From Ophiocordyceps camponoti-saundersi (nom. inval.) (Eukaryota > Ascomycota > Sordariomycetes > Hypocreales > Ophiocordycipitaceae): a stretch of DNA of 17,164 nucleotides. Every line of letters begins with the position of its first letter. Positions within the stretch are counted from its first letter, which is position 1. The DNA is taken from positions 1-17,164 of the forward strand of contig PDHQ01000531.1 of the NCBI GenBank assembly GCA_003339415.1. Reading direction: 5' to 3'. The notes beneath the pieces were generated by a model, which saw nothing but the letters and a program-made list of their open reading frames with translations, was not told where the DNA came from and searched no databases. Positions 1 to 9,809 of this stretch are shown piece after piece. The position numbers and the translations under genes are program-made.

Positions 1-213
1 TTTAACTTTTTTATTATATTTTACTAATTTAATTATAGAATAACCTTTTAAAAAAAATTCGCAAAATTTTTTCGAAAAACGGGCTAAGTTAAACTTAGCT
101 TTTAATACTAATTTAGCTTAGAATTTAGTTATAAATTTTCTTTTAATAATTAATATTTCTTTTTTAGTAATTTACTTTAAGCTTTTTAATAAGCTTTTTA
201 CTTATTATAATTA

Positions 214-260
214 GTAAGTTATTTTTCTTTTATTTAACTTATTAATTAACTTTTTTCTAG
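214..260 (+). other. intron of the hAT pseudogene (47 nt)
   Basis: GTAAGT donor, attaac-type branch site and CTAG acceptor. Splicing joins 213 to 261 in the frame that leads to the FDIWTS motif. Confidence 0.75.
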
Positions 261-481
261 GGGGTATAAGCTTATTTATTACGCTAAGCTAAAAAATTAC
301 TTAAAAAACTACTTTAACGAGGCTCTTTTAATATTAAATAATAACTTAATAAGCTATTTTTTTAAAAGTAGCTTTTATAGCCTTATTTTCGATATCTAGA
401 CCTCGACCTCTTAAGATACTTATTTAAGCTTAATTATAGCTTATATCTCTCCGGACTTTAAGCTTAATTATAAGCTTTTAA

Positions 482-562
482 GTACGTTATTTATTTATTT
501 ATATATTTATATATTTATATATTTATATATTTATTTATTTATTTATTACTAATAGCTTTTAG
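482..562 (+). other. intron of the hAT pseudogene (81 nt) carrying an AT microsatellite
   Basis: GTACGT donor, TACTAAT branch site at 547-553 and TTTTAG acceptor. It is the longest intron here because of a ttta/tatattta simple repeat at 489-546. Frame is preserved across it. Confidence 0.75.
489..546. repeat. TTTA / TATATTTA microsatellite inside an intron
   Basis: Simple repeat of ttta units at both ends with ttatata units in the middle, wholly inside the 482-562 intron. Confidence 0.9.
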
Positions 563-665
563 CTTTTAAATAGCTTATAAAATAGTATACCGGGTCTTAT
601 ATTTATACTAAAATTCTTTCCTACCTTAATTCTTACCTAACTATTACTTTAAAGTCTATTAATAA

Positions 666-725
666 GTATATTAATAATTCTTTTATTTTTTTTATTTTAT
701 TTACTTACTAATAATATTATTTTAG
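666..725 (+). other. intron of the hAT pseudogene (60 nt)
   Basis: GTATAT donor, TACTAAT branch at 706-712 and TTTAG acceptor. The codon split across the junction (aa + t) keeps the frame. Confidence 0.8.
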
Positions 726-940
726 TATTATTTACGATAATACTACTAATAATAAAACCTTTTTAAAAGCTTATTCCTTAGCTTATAATAACCTTTTTTC
801 TAAAGAATTTATAAGATAAATTCGCTACCTAGCTTATATTATTAATTTAATAGCCTAGGATATCTTTAAAGCTTTTTTAAATAACTCTAACTTAGAAAAG
901 TAACTTTTAGATAAAAATACTACTTTATAAGAATATAATA

Positions 941-991
941 GTAAGTTATTTATTTTTTTTATTATTTTTTACTAATTATTTATTTTTATAG
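941..991 (+). other. intron of the hAT pseudogene (51 nt)
   Basis: GTAAGT donor, TACTAAT branch at 970-976 and TATAG acceptor. The split codon a + cg preserves the frame. Confidence 0.85.
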
Positions 992-1129
992 CGCTTTTTA
1001 ACCGACTTCGACGTATTTTACTTATTATAAAATATAATACGGAACTAAAATAGCTTTTTTAGGAAGGATTATTAAAGTAAAAATCTAAAAGAAATATAAA
1101 ATAATCTAAAAAAATAAAGGTTATTATCG

Positions 1130-1181
1130 GTAAGTTTTTTTCTTTATTATTTATTTATTTTACTACTAATTAATTAAATAG
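1130..1181 (+). other. intron of the hAT pseudogene (52 nt)
   Basis: GTAAGT donor, TACTAAT branch at 1164-1170 and ATAG acceptor. The join forms the Asp codon g + at just before the TRWNST motif. Confidence 0.85.
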
Positions 1182-1483
1182 ATAACGCTATAAGGTAGAA
1201 TTCTACCTTTTTTATATTTAAAAGAGCGGTAGAATTCCGTTCTACCTTAGAATAGGTTTCTAAATTAATAGACTATAAAGATTATAAAAAAATATTCCCT
1301 TCTAAATAGGAATAGGAAGCTTTAAAAGATTTTAAAGCTATTTTTAACGTTTTTTTAACTCCTTCTACTTATTTATAAGGGCATTTTTATACGACTAGTT
1401 CGGAAGGACTACTTTTTATTTATTAGATCTTTAATTAGCTTACTAAATTATATAAAGAATTTTCTAGCCTTAAAAAAAGCTAG

Positions 1484-1532
1484 GTATTTTTCTTTCTTTT
1501 ATTTTTTAAAGTACTTACTAATTACTTTTTAG
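1484..1532 (+). other. intron of the hAT pseudogene (49 nt)
   Basis: GTATTT donor, TACTAAT branch at 1516-1522 and TTTAG acceptor, lying between two whole codons. Confidence 0.8.
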
Positions 1533-1765
1533 TCTTCTTATTCTATTACCTTTAAGACCTATATAATAGAGGGCTTAAAGAAGCTAGAAAAGTACTTTCT
1601 AAAATAGCTTAAAAAAAACGACTTATTAGTATTTTAACCTTATCTTTTCGTAATTTTATTAGACCCGAGATATAAGGATAATTACTTTTAAGAAAACGGC
1701 TTTTTATATTACTATTTAAGTATTAAAAAAGATATTATATATCTTTTCTAAGAGGAATATAATTA

Positions 1766-1812
1766 GTAAGTCTAATTATATTTTTATTATATTTTTTACT
1801 AATTATTTTTAG
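1766..1812 (+). other. intron of the hAT pseudogene (47 nt)
   Basis: GTAAGT donor, TACTAAT branch at 1797-1803 and TTTAG acceptor. The split codon ta + c preserves the frame. Confidence 0.85.
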
Positions 1813-1960
1813 CTATAAAATTACGGAAAATATAGAAATAAACTTAGAAAGTCCTAAAATAACTACCTTGGACGACTTTAACTTTGCTTTATAGTTAAAA
1901 AATACTAATACTAACGAAGAATTAATATAATACCTTTTAGAAGCTTATTTACCTTCTAAG

Positions 1961-2017
1961 GTATAGTTATATATTTTTTTTATATTTTTTCTACCTTATT
2001 TACTAATTATTTCTTAG
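1961..2017 (+). other. intron of the hAT pseudogene (57 nt)
   Basis: GTATAG donor, TACTAAT branch at 2001-2007 and CTTAG acceptor, lying between two whole codons and leading into the dimerisation domain. Confidence 0.8.
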
Positions 2018-2284
2018 AGTAATCCGCTTTTATATTAGAAAAATAATACTTTACGCTTTCTAATTTTAGTAATTTTAGCACGGAAATATTTAGCTATTCC
2101 AGCTATATTAGCCTTAATTGAGGCTATTTTTTCTATTTCCGGTAATATAATTACGTTATTAAGGAATAACTTAAAACCGGAAACTATTAAGTAATTAATT
2201 TTGCTTAAAAATTAGAATCTAACGCTTAATAATTTCTAGCAAATTAAAGAAAAGGAAAATAAAGCTTTAGGAGAAGAAGATTAA

Positions 2285-2660
2285 AGCTTATAAGTTTCCT
2301 TAAATAGCTAGTTTTTTTTACTTATTATTAGATAAGTTTTTCTAGCTAATAATATATTTTTTCTTTATATTAACTTTTTATATATTATTATTATAATATT
2401 AAATATTTTAAGCTTAAAAGCTTTAAGTAATAAAGACTCTTTAACTTATTAAGCCTTATATAAAGGCTTAAAGCTATATTAAATTTTATAATATTTATTT
2501 ACTATTTTCTATAAACTTATTATTATATTTAATTTCTTCTTTTTAATATATAATATTTAAGATTTTTTTACTCGCTGAATAATAGTCTAATTAAAAAAAA
2601 AACTTCAGTTATATAAAATATATAATCGGAGCTATATACTAGTATTTTTTTTATATTTAA
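2285..2660. other. AT-rich 3' flank of the hAT gene, no gene seen
   Basis: No recognisable coding sequence. It contains a perfect hairpin with 9-bp arms ttaagcctt (2449-2457) and aaggcttaa (2463-2471) around a 5-nt loop. It is probably 3' untranslated or subterminal sequence of the hAT element. Confidence 0.6.
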
Positions 2661-2840
2661 TTAGCTTACGTAAGCTAACTAAAGCTTTAGTTATTTTAGT
2701 TTTTAGTCTTTAGTCAGTTAGTTACTTTATTTAGTGACTAACTAAAGTCACTAGAGTGACTAACTAATAACTGACTAAAAAGTACGTATTTTAGTCATAA
2801 CTAAACTTTAGTCAGTTATTAGTTAGTTATGACTAACTAA
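2661..2840. repeat. cluster of palindromes with GACTAAC/GTTAGTC motifs
   Basis: Five inverted repeats lie within 180 bp. There is a perfect 18-bp palindrome at 2661-2678 and another at 2676-2693, overlapping by three bases. 8-bp arms tagtgact/agtcacta sit at 2732-2739 and 2746-2753. A perfect 21-bp inverted repeat lies at 2759-2779 and 2807-2827, and 9-bp arms at 2819-2827 and 2832-2840. The tract keeps several GTCA and TGAC sites that are gone elsewhere. It lies between the hAT relic and the minus-strand gypsy element, so it could be the terminal or subterminal repeats of the hAT element, part of the gypsy 3' LTR, or a separate small element. I cannot decide which. Confidence 0.85.
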
Positions 2841-3120
2841 TTTTAAACCCTGGTATTCGCTATACGAGCGAAGAATAAGCTAAGTATAGAATTTAAGTAT
2901 AAGAGAGGCTAATCGTAAGCGGGAAAGTTATAAGGATTATTAAGGTAATTAGGGAACTCTATAAATAATAGTAGGAAGCTTAAAGATACGAAAATATAGT
3001 AAGTATAAAAAATATAAAAGAAAGGAAAAAAGATTTAAAATAATAGTTATTAAGAGCTTAAGATAGCGATATAGTAATATTACTAGTTAGTAATAGTTAT
3101 ATATTATACTTTATATAATA
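2841..3120. other. 3' flank of the minus-strand gypsy element, no gene seen
   Basis: Lies beyond the last recognisable gypsy codon. It has a small hairpin (ttcgct/agcgaa around 2856-2870). I found no copy of it at the other end of the element, so LTR status is not supported. Confidence 0.4.
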
Positions 3121-3240
3121 CTAATTATATAAAGTAATTATAGTAATTAAGCTAAGTTTAGTAATAAGGATTTATATATCGTATTCGTAGCTGAGGCCGA
3201 TAAATCGTACTAGGTATTCGGTCTTATTATATTATAGATA
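3121..3240 (-). other. chromodomain-like C-terminus of the gypsy polyprotein
   Basis: The translation contains EYLVRFIGLSYEYDI followed by an Ile/Leu-rich helix, which resembles the YLVKWKGY-type core of chromodomains at the end of chromoviral integrases. Just upstream (about 3420-3290) is an IHPV-like stretch followed by LKPALLNPF, the usual linker after the integrase core. A chromodomain would direct integration to heterochromatin; that role is inferred from the family. Confidence 0.65.
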
Positions 3241-3739
3241 TTAACCGATAATTCGTTTTAGTATCTTCTTAGTAATATCGGTTAGTAATATAATTTTAGA
3301 TCTTATAAAAGGGTTTAATAAAGCCGGTTTTAGCTATTTTATATTTACGATAAGGTAAATTTTCTAATATTATAAGATAGCTAGTTTATACGCTACGTAA
3401 TCTACGCGCTTTATAACCTTAAATAGATTATAATATTAAGTATCGATTTTTATAGGGATTATAGATAAAAATTAATATTTATAATATAAATAAAGATATA
3501 CCTTATCGCTTATTTTAAATAAGATATATTAATAATAGCAGTTATAGTATCTCTTCGCTATTATTCTAGCTAGGGCGATAGCGTTTTTAGCTTTTATATA
3601 CGTAAATAATAAGTTTTTCTATTATAATATTAATAGCGTTAATATAGCTATAAGGCTTATAAGCGTGAACCCTTTTATAATAATATTTAGCGCTTATCTT
3701 ATAAATATTAATATAATATTATTTAGTTTAAATTAAATA

Positions 3740-4140
3740 TATAAGACTATTATTAGCTATTTTACTAAGTTATATAGGGAGTTAATTAATACTTATAATA
3801 TAAACTCGATAATATAAATAAATCTCTTTATCTAACTATTAGTTTATAAGTAATACGCGGTTAAGTAAGATAATTAAGTTTAGTATTATCGCTATATCGC
3901 ACGCTATATTACTAATAAGAATTTAGGATCCCTATCTATAATAATATTTCGTAGTAATCCCTAATTATCGTTTAGGAGACGCTTAGTTAGGGCGATATCG
4001 TTTTAAATAGCGGAGTCTATCTTTTAATATAATTTAATAATAATCTTTTTAAATAATTAATTTACTATAATTATAGCTAAGTCGTAGCCGTTATTAGATA
4101 TAAGTAAATTTAGTAGGAAATTAAAGCTAATAGTTTCGTA
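3740..4140 (-). other. integrase catalytic core (DD35E) of the gypsy polyprotein
   Basis: The conserved blocks are SFNFLL (first Asp, now Asn, codon 4122-4120), NGYDLAIIIV, IIIDRDPKF (second Asp retained, codon 3936-3934) and TAYYL-TNS-IKR (the Glu position now Lys, codon 3828-3826). Exactly 35 residues separate the second and third positions, as expected for retroviral-type integrases. Two of the three metal ligands are lost, so it would be inactive even without the stops. Confidence 0.85.
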
Positions 4141-4959
4141 TAAGTTTACTAATACTTAGATTAGTTAAAGTAACTTATATAGTTAATACCGTTATATACG
4201 ATATACTTTATATATCGGGTATATTTAAAAATATTATTATAGTAGGCGATAACTATAGCGAATAAAGAAGGGCTAAAGTTAGTTTATAAGGCGGTTATAT
4301 CTTATATAGTTATCGTTATAGATTATAGAAAGGATATATTATATATATAATACTAAGATATATAGTTAAGGTACGGCGTTAAAAGTTTAGTATTAAAGTA
4401 TATTATTTATCTTAATATAGAATAGTAAGGCGGCCTTATCTGCTAGCTATAAGGTATTATTACCGGTAATTATTTTTAGGATATTTTTATATATTAGGTT
4501 ATTTTAATATCTTTCTAGGAATTATTACTTAAAGTTATTAGATATAGTAATTATATATATTATAAATTAGCCGGTCTTATAGAATATAATAGCTAGTAAT
4601 ATAAGTCCTAATATTATTATCGTTTAATATAAGTTACCTTATAAGGTTATAACTTAGATCTAATTATTAAGTTTATCGTTAGGGAGAAGATCTAGTTACT
4701 TAGGCGTAGTAATTAACGGTAGTAAGTAGTTAGCTAAGAGCCGACTTAGTATATTTAAGATAATATATATATAACCGCTTTTATAAATTAGTCTTATATC
4801 GAAGCGACTAATATATTCTATACCCCTTAGGAGCTTATAATTTATAGCTAACTTAGCTATAATATTAGCGATATCTATTTATCGGTATATAGATATAATA
4901 AATATATAATTTATAAAATAAATTATTAGTAAGTACTTTATTATATTAATCTACGTACG

Positions 4960-5265
4960 GTATTTAGAGAGTATTTATATATATCCCGCTATCTTTAGCT
5001 CCGTAAACTAATATTTCTTCTCGGCTAATATAAGGTATCGTAATAAAAACGCTATTAGCTATATTAATTTAATAAGTAAATATTTCGTAATTAATCCGTT
5101 TATCTTAAAAAAGTTAATTATAGCGTTATTAATATAGTAAACTATAACGCCGATATTATCGTAAGATATATTAAAATCTATAAAGAGAATACGCTTTATA
5201 ATAAAAAATATTAGTATTATATAATTTATTAGTGCTATTTTTATCTTATTAAATACGCGGAGCTT
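4960..5265 (-). other. RNase H domain of the gypsy polyprotein
   Basis: The first strand reads RILFIDFNISYDNIGVIVYY, with the first Asp retained (5178-5176) and the second read as Asn. It is followed by a block like IAFLSRYLTPAEKKYW-TELE, with the Glu codon at 5001-4999. This matches the gypsy-type RNase H that degrades the RNA strand of the RNA/DNA hybrid during reverse transcription. Confidence 0.85.
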
Positions 5266-5579
5266 AGCTATAAATAAGATAGCGATATTAATAGTCGCAG
5301 TCCTTATTTTCTTTATACCGCCTTTTATAGTATAGTTTTTAGCTTACTTAATAGCGCGGTAATAACGTTAGAGCTTAGTTTTCTATTATTATAGCGGTTC
5401 TATAATTATAATATATTATAATATATAGTATCTTAAGCTACTTATAAAGCTAAGAAAGTACTTTAGGTCTTTTATTAACTTAGGGAAAATAAGTTTATAT
5501 ATAGCTTTAAGTTTCTTTTTTAGCGTATATAGTCCGTAACTATCGTATATCTAACTAAGTATTATAATAATATTATATC

Positions 5580-6060
5580 TTATAAATAACTTACTAAGTC
5601 CGATACTAATATTTAAGTTACGAAGGCGCTAAAAGATAAACTTAAGGTCTTATAGATATTAATTAATACTAATAGATAGGATAACGATATCGTTATAGTA
5701 AGCATTTATAGCGGTATAATATAGGATATAGTTAACCTATTATTATATATAGGTATTATAGCTATAATAGCTTATAATAAGTATATTAAATATATACTAT
5801 TTATCGGTTATAATAATAGTAAAGCCTTATCTTAAATCTAAGTATATTCTTTACTAGTAATAGAAACTTATAGCGTTTATTATAATAATATAGGTAGCGT
5901 GCGCTAATTTAGCTCGTATCTTATCTTAGTTATATATTAGATATTAATTTTATAAGTATATCCTATTAAAAAGTTAAGCGTTAATAACTATATATCCCTT
6001 AGGAGGTATTTTTTACTAAATTACGAATATAGGTAGGGCGAAGGGCACTTAATCCTATAT
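5580..6060 (-). other. reverse transcriptase domain of the gypsy polyprotein
   Basis: The order of blocks matches gypsy RT: PFALPIFV, KGYIVINA (an R-G-L-N-type motif follows), INAISFYY (motif A, whose catalytic Asp at 5877-5875 is now Asn), GFTIIT, and the YxDD box read as YYND at 5700-5689, followed by a helix like DLKFIFQRLRNLNISIGLSK. The first Asp of YxDD (5694-5692) is Asn and the second (5691-5689) is intact. Confidence 0.9.
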
Positions 6061-6699
6061 ACGAAAAACCTTGCTTACGGCTTCTAATTTACTAAGAGTA
6101 ATATATATAATTTCTTATTCCGTAAGTCCGAAAAGATATACTTTATATTTCTTTAGAATAAGTATATACTAATCTAAGATAAGCTATACTTATAATATCT
6201 TATCTTTATTATACGCGGCGAATCCCTTATTACGAAAGATATTTATATACTACGTAATAAGTTAAGATAGGCGTTTAATATTATCTATACTTAGCCTTAT
6301 ATAGATAGAGACTCCTATAATATAGGTTAGGACCTTATCGTTTTTAGGAGGGGTAAATAGGTATTATTCTAGCTTTTCTAAGTTCTTAGCGGCGAGGTTA
6401 GCTACTATTAGTATATTCTCCGGTAAGATCTTATATCTATATATAGCTATATTTAAGCGATATAAGTAGCTAATAAGCTAATATTTTATAAGTATAATAT
6501 ATTTAATAGTTATATTTATTATAATAGCTTATTTAGTATTACTATTAGTAAATAAAGTATAGCTTTTAAAGCTAAGTATAGCGATAAGTTTAAAGATATA
6601 CTTATAAGGTAATAATATATAATAAGTTATTTATATTTCGTACGTAAAGCTTAGGGCGATCGATATTTTTTATCTTATAGTAACGCGGAAAATATATAG

Positions 6700-7080
6700 C
6701 TAAGCTAAGCTTAGGTGCTATAATATTATACGAACCCGCACGCTATAATATTAGAAGATAGTATATCCTTATAAGTTAATAATATTAACTCCTTATAGTC
6801 TAAGGATATTTATTTTAATTAATATATTAGCGCGAAGGTTATTTATAAGTATAACTTTTACGGTAAAGTAAGCGATTATATTAATATTAGATATATCTTA
6901 CTTAACGAAATTTATAAGTAATATTACGTATTCCTTTATACTATATATATCTAATCTAATACTACGTATAGTATATAGTTATATTTAGAAGTAAATAGTT
7001 AGCTTAGGATAGAATATCGTAATTTATAAGCGGTTTACTATCGTAACGTTATAACCTATATTAGTATAAATATCTAATAT
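6700..7080 (-). other. aspartic protease domain of the gypsy polyprotein
   Basis: A block ILDIYTNIGYNVTIVNRL occupies the place of the D-T-G active site, with Asn for Asp at 7062-7060. About 90 residues later NNLRANILIKINIL matches the ANxLIGxDIL-like flap-distal motif of retropepsins. The domain lies between the C2H2 finger and RT, the normal gypsy order. Confidence 0.7.
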
Positions 7081-7269
7081 CGCATATAGCTAGGATAGGT
7101 TTAGGTAAATCTAAAGCTTAAGGTAAGTTTATTACCTTAGTCTTATAAGGGGTATAGTATTAGATTCGTAAATACGAAGTTTATTAGTCGCTAAAATAGA
7201 TAACTAGGGTATTTTCTAACCTTATTTTATTATAATAGCGAAAAATACTTATAATCTATTATTCGTTAT

Positions 7270-7335
7270 ATATAATACTTATAAGTAGCGGAAGAGTTTA
7301 TTACGGCTAGATATAACGAAGTTATATATACGATA
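7270..7335 (-). other. C2H2-type zinc finger upstream of protease, ligands mutated to Tyr
   Basis: The codons read Y-x2-Y-x12-Y-x4-Y, with the Tyr codons at 7335, 7326, 7287 and 7272 (first base of each on the minus strand) and SSRNKLFRY in between. Restoring Cys, Cys, His, His gives a standard C2H2 spacing. Similar fingers occur in some fungal gypsy polyproteins between Gag and protease. Confidence 0.6.
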
Positions 7336-7699
7336 TATATAAGTATATTAAGGTTTAGTAGTAATATAATAAGTATCGCTTATATCTTTAAGTTTAGGTA
7401 AGGTATCCGTTTAGTCCTATAGCTTCCTAGTTTATAAGTTATAAGGGAAGCTAGATATCTTTATATAGTACGCTTATTTATTATAATTATATATATCGGG
7501 GGCGGTATAAGCGTCTTAATAACCGTTATAATCTTCTAGCTATTCTTACTAGTTATATTACTTATTTATCTCTTTATACTAGTTTAAGGCGTTAGGCGTA
7601 TTTTCCGTAAACCTCTTATATTATACTATTCGTTATTATACGCTAGCTAGTAGTAGTGCTATGCTAGCACGAGGTGCTTATCCTACTAATACCGGTAAG

Positions 7700-8940
7700 G
7701 GTGCCTCTTAAAATAGGTTACGGCCGCTTTAGTATAGCGTTTAGTTAAGTAAGAGCTAATAATTAGGGCTATTATAAAGATAAGGTAGGTTTTAATAATT
7801 ACCTCGGCTATAGCTATTATTATAGCTATTACCTTTATTATAAGGCGGGCGGTAGCTATTACTTTTATTATAATTTACTCCGCGGTATAAATTAAGCTTA
7901 TAGCCGTAACTATATAGTAAGTTATAGCTATACCCTTATAAGTTATAGCTATACTTTTAGTTTACGTTATAAAAGCCCTCGCCCTTATAACCGCGTTTAT
8001 TCTAACCTTTACTAAGTAGTAGCCCTTATTAGTCTAATCTAAAAAGTTTAAGAGTAGGCCTAAATTAAAGTAAAGCGTTATATAAGCCTTAGCCTTATTA
8101 TAATACTAGTAAGATATTTAGCGTACCGTAGTATTTCTCTAATACTTATTATTAAATAGCTAAATTTTTAACTTAGATAAACTAGAAGAAGCTATCGATA
8201 GTTATATATTCGCTAAGTTCGTTTATTATTTCTTAGAATACTCCGTTAAATACTTAGTATACTACGCGTAGCTAGCTTTAAGTATTATAATTATAAGTCT
8301 TAATATCGCGGATAATTTATTAAATAAATACGTAGATATTTTAGCTATAATAGATATTAATAAGCTTAAAGCGTGCTTATCTAAGTTATATTATAGCTTC
8401 GCTATAATAAAGCTTAAAATAATTATATAACTTAGTAACGATATCCTTAATAATACTCTCCTTTAGCGCTTATTATATTTCTTTAGATAGGATTTAAGTA
8501 TACTAAATAAAGGCCGATCTTTATAGATATTAGGTTTATATTTTATATATTAGGATCTTACTACGGGTCCTCGCGAGGTACTAAAGCTTATTACTAAATA
8601 TAAATATATATATATAAGTAATTAACTTACCGTTTAATAATATATTAATATTAGTAAAATCTCTCTTATCTAAGTTAAAAAAGTTAATATTTATTAAATA
8701 TAAGGTAATTATAACGCCTCCGGCTAATATACCCGGGGTAAATTATAAGTTATTATAAATATTATAAATAGCTTTTACTATTAAGGATATTATATTTTAA
8801 TTATTTTCCCTAAATATATAGGTAATTATTTATATAATAAGATTAGCTATAAGTAATATCTTTAAGGTATTCGATAGGTTTAGTATAAGCGTAGTACTTA
8901 GAGTAGGTCCGGAGCCTCTAGCGTAGCCTCCGGGTAAGCT
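7700..8940 (-). other. Gag region of the gypsy polyprotein
   Basis: A continuous, hydrophilic, helix-prone frame with segments such as KEIQQALKESIIKDIVTKLY (reading two RIP stops as Gln), INELSEYITIDSFF and VKNLAI-QQVLEKYYGT. It is followed at about 8000-7740 by a low-complexity Ala/Ile/Val-rich linker built from short repeats. It has no motif diagnostic of function by itself; the Gag call rests on position in the polyprotein. Confidence 0.6.
7830..7965. repeat. short direct repeats in the Gag linker
   Basis: Two copies of a tagctattac-tttattataa unit (about 7833-7880) and two copies of ttataagttatagctatac (about 7917-7955). They correspond to the low-complexity part of Gag on the minus strand. 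Confidence 0.6.
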
Positions 8941-9000
8941 AGTAGATATCTTAACTTACTTTACTTTTTACGTATATTTAAGGAATAGTAATAATATACG

Positions 9001-9809
9001 CTAGAATTTAGTATTAATATAAAGTTATTTTATAGCGTTTATAAGATATAATACGGGTAATTTTAAGCGTAATAGGTTAGGTTTTTCCGATAGCTATAAA
9101 TAAAATAAGAAAGAGGTAAATAATAATAAGTAAGCTTAAGTAAGGTTTATAGCTTTAATTATATCTTAAAGTATATTATTAGTAATTATACTTAATATCT
9201 ATAAATATTAGGCTAATATATTATAAGGAAGGATATTATAAAGTAGGTGCCGGGCTTATTTTTTCTAGGATATAACTACCTACTTTAATATTACGGGGGA
9301 GGTCGCCTACTTAACTAGCTAATAATCGGAGTCTAGTCTAAGGAATTAAGTAAAGATTCTAGCAATCTCGGCATAGTCGTTTTCGGTAACTATTTCGTAA
9401 AGCTTAGTATTATACTATAATAATATACTAAGAAGTAATTATAATTATCTCGCTTATAGATATAGTATATTAGGTAGCGGCGGTATAAGGCTATTAGTAG
9501 CTATTACTACTATACGTATTCTTAACGATCTATCTCCGATAGGGATAGTTATAATAAATAGGAAGAGAGGGTTAGGTAGGGGGAATAGGGGGCTCCCTAG
9601 GGCGAACGATAAGTAGAATTACTACTAACTATATAGTAGCACGATAAGTATAGGATATAATAATCTTATATTATATAGCGAGAGCCTTATATAGCTTAAG
9701 CTAAGCTAATATATATATAGATAGGCGTATTACGTGCATACGCACGTGGCCTACGGCTATAGATATATCGGCTAAGAGAGTTAATTTAGTAGGCCTCTTA
9801 AAAAGGGGG
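9001..9809. other. 5' region of the minus-strand gypsy element, no gene seen
   Basis: No motif-bearing reading frame was found. It holds a G-rich tract at about 9565-9605, a small hairpin acgtgc/gcacgt at 9732-9747, and a few surviving CpA sites (agcaatctcggcat at about 9360). The 5' LTR or leader of the gypsy element is expected here, but I found no matching copy near its 3' end. Confidence 0.4.

Larger units (their letters stand above)
168..2284 (+). pseudogene. hAT-family transposase, RIP-inactivated, with 8 introns
   Basis: This is the relic of a cut-and-paste hAT DNA transposase. Joining exons 168-213, 261-481, 563-665, 726-940, 992-1129, 1182-1483, 1533-1765, 1813-1960 and 2018-2284 gives one continuous frame. 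Motifs in order are FDI-W-TS (391-405, the Trp codon now TAG), a YDNTTNN block with the second catalytic Asp (733-753), IRCLAHIINL-like (820-849), TRWNST (1190-1207, again with TAG for Trp), LLDPRYK (1656-1676), and the C-terminal dimerisation domain with LARKYLAIPA, FS-SGNI and RNNLKPET (2075-2191). All in-frame stops are TAA or TAG at sites expected to have been CAA, CAG or TGG, and I see no frameshift. The N-terminus, where a BED zinc finger would be expected, is not recognisable and probably lies before the window. The true stop is probably 2282-2284. The hAT assignment is firm; exon 1 and the start are uncertain. Confidence 0.9.
3121..9000 (-). pseudogene. Ty3/gypsy retrotransposon Gag-Pol polyprotein, RIP-inactivated
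   Basis: This is the relic of the structural and replicative polyprotein of a Ty3/gypsy LTR retrotransposon. One minus-strand frame runs through the whole span with no indel seen. The order is Gag-like helical region (about 8900-7700), C2H2 finger (7335-7270), aspartic protease (about 7080-6700), reverse transcriptase (6060-5580), RNase H (about 5265-4960), DD35E integrase (about 4140-3740) and a chromodomain-like C-terminus (3240-3121). Gag and Pol are therefore fused without a stop or frameshift, as in many fungal gypsy elements. Interruptions are TAA or TAG where CAA, CAG or TGG are expected. Several catalytic Asp codons read as Asn, and Cys or His read as Tyr. The start is approximate because ATG becomes ATA under RIP; recognisable sequence begins near 8940. 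No LTR pair was found for it. Confidence 0.9.

Noticed and set aside
1192..1246. A perfect 18-bp palindrome (1192-1209) and a near copy (1228-1246) around gaattc, resembling an operator or footprint.
   Set aside because: Both lie in hAT coding sequence and encode the conserved TRWNST motif and the following AVEFRST. The resemblance follows from the protein sequence.
9240..9285. gtaggtgccgggctt as a tRNA primer binding site.
   Set aside because: It lacks a clear TGG start beside an LTR end and lies in the wrong orientation for the minus-strand element.
9801..9809. aaaaaggggg before TGTAAAGG as a polypurine tract followed by a 3' LTR of a plus-strand element.
   Set aside because: The sequence upstream belongs to the minus-strand gypsy element and plus-strand Gag follows downstream. 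Kept only as a caveat on the LTR call.
2841..9809. A pair of LTRs flanking the minus-strand gypsy element.
   Set aside because: I compared 2580-3120 with 9001-9850 by eye and found no shared segment longer than a few bases.
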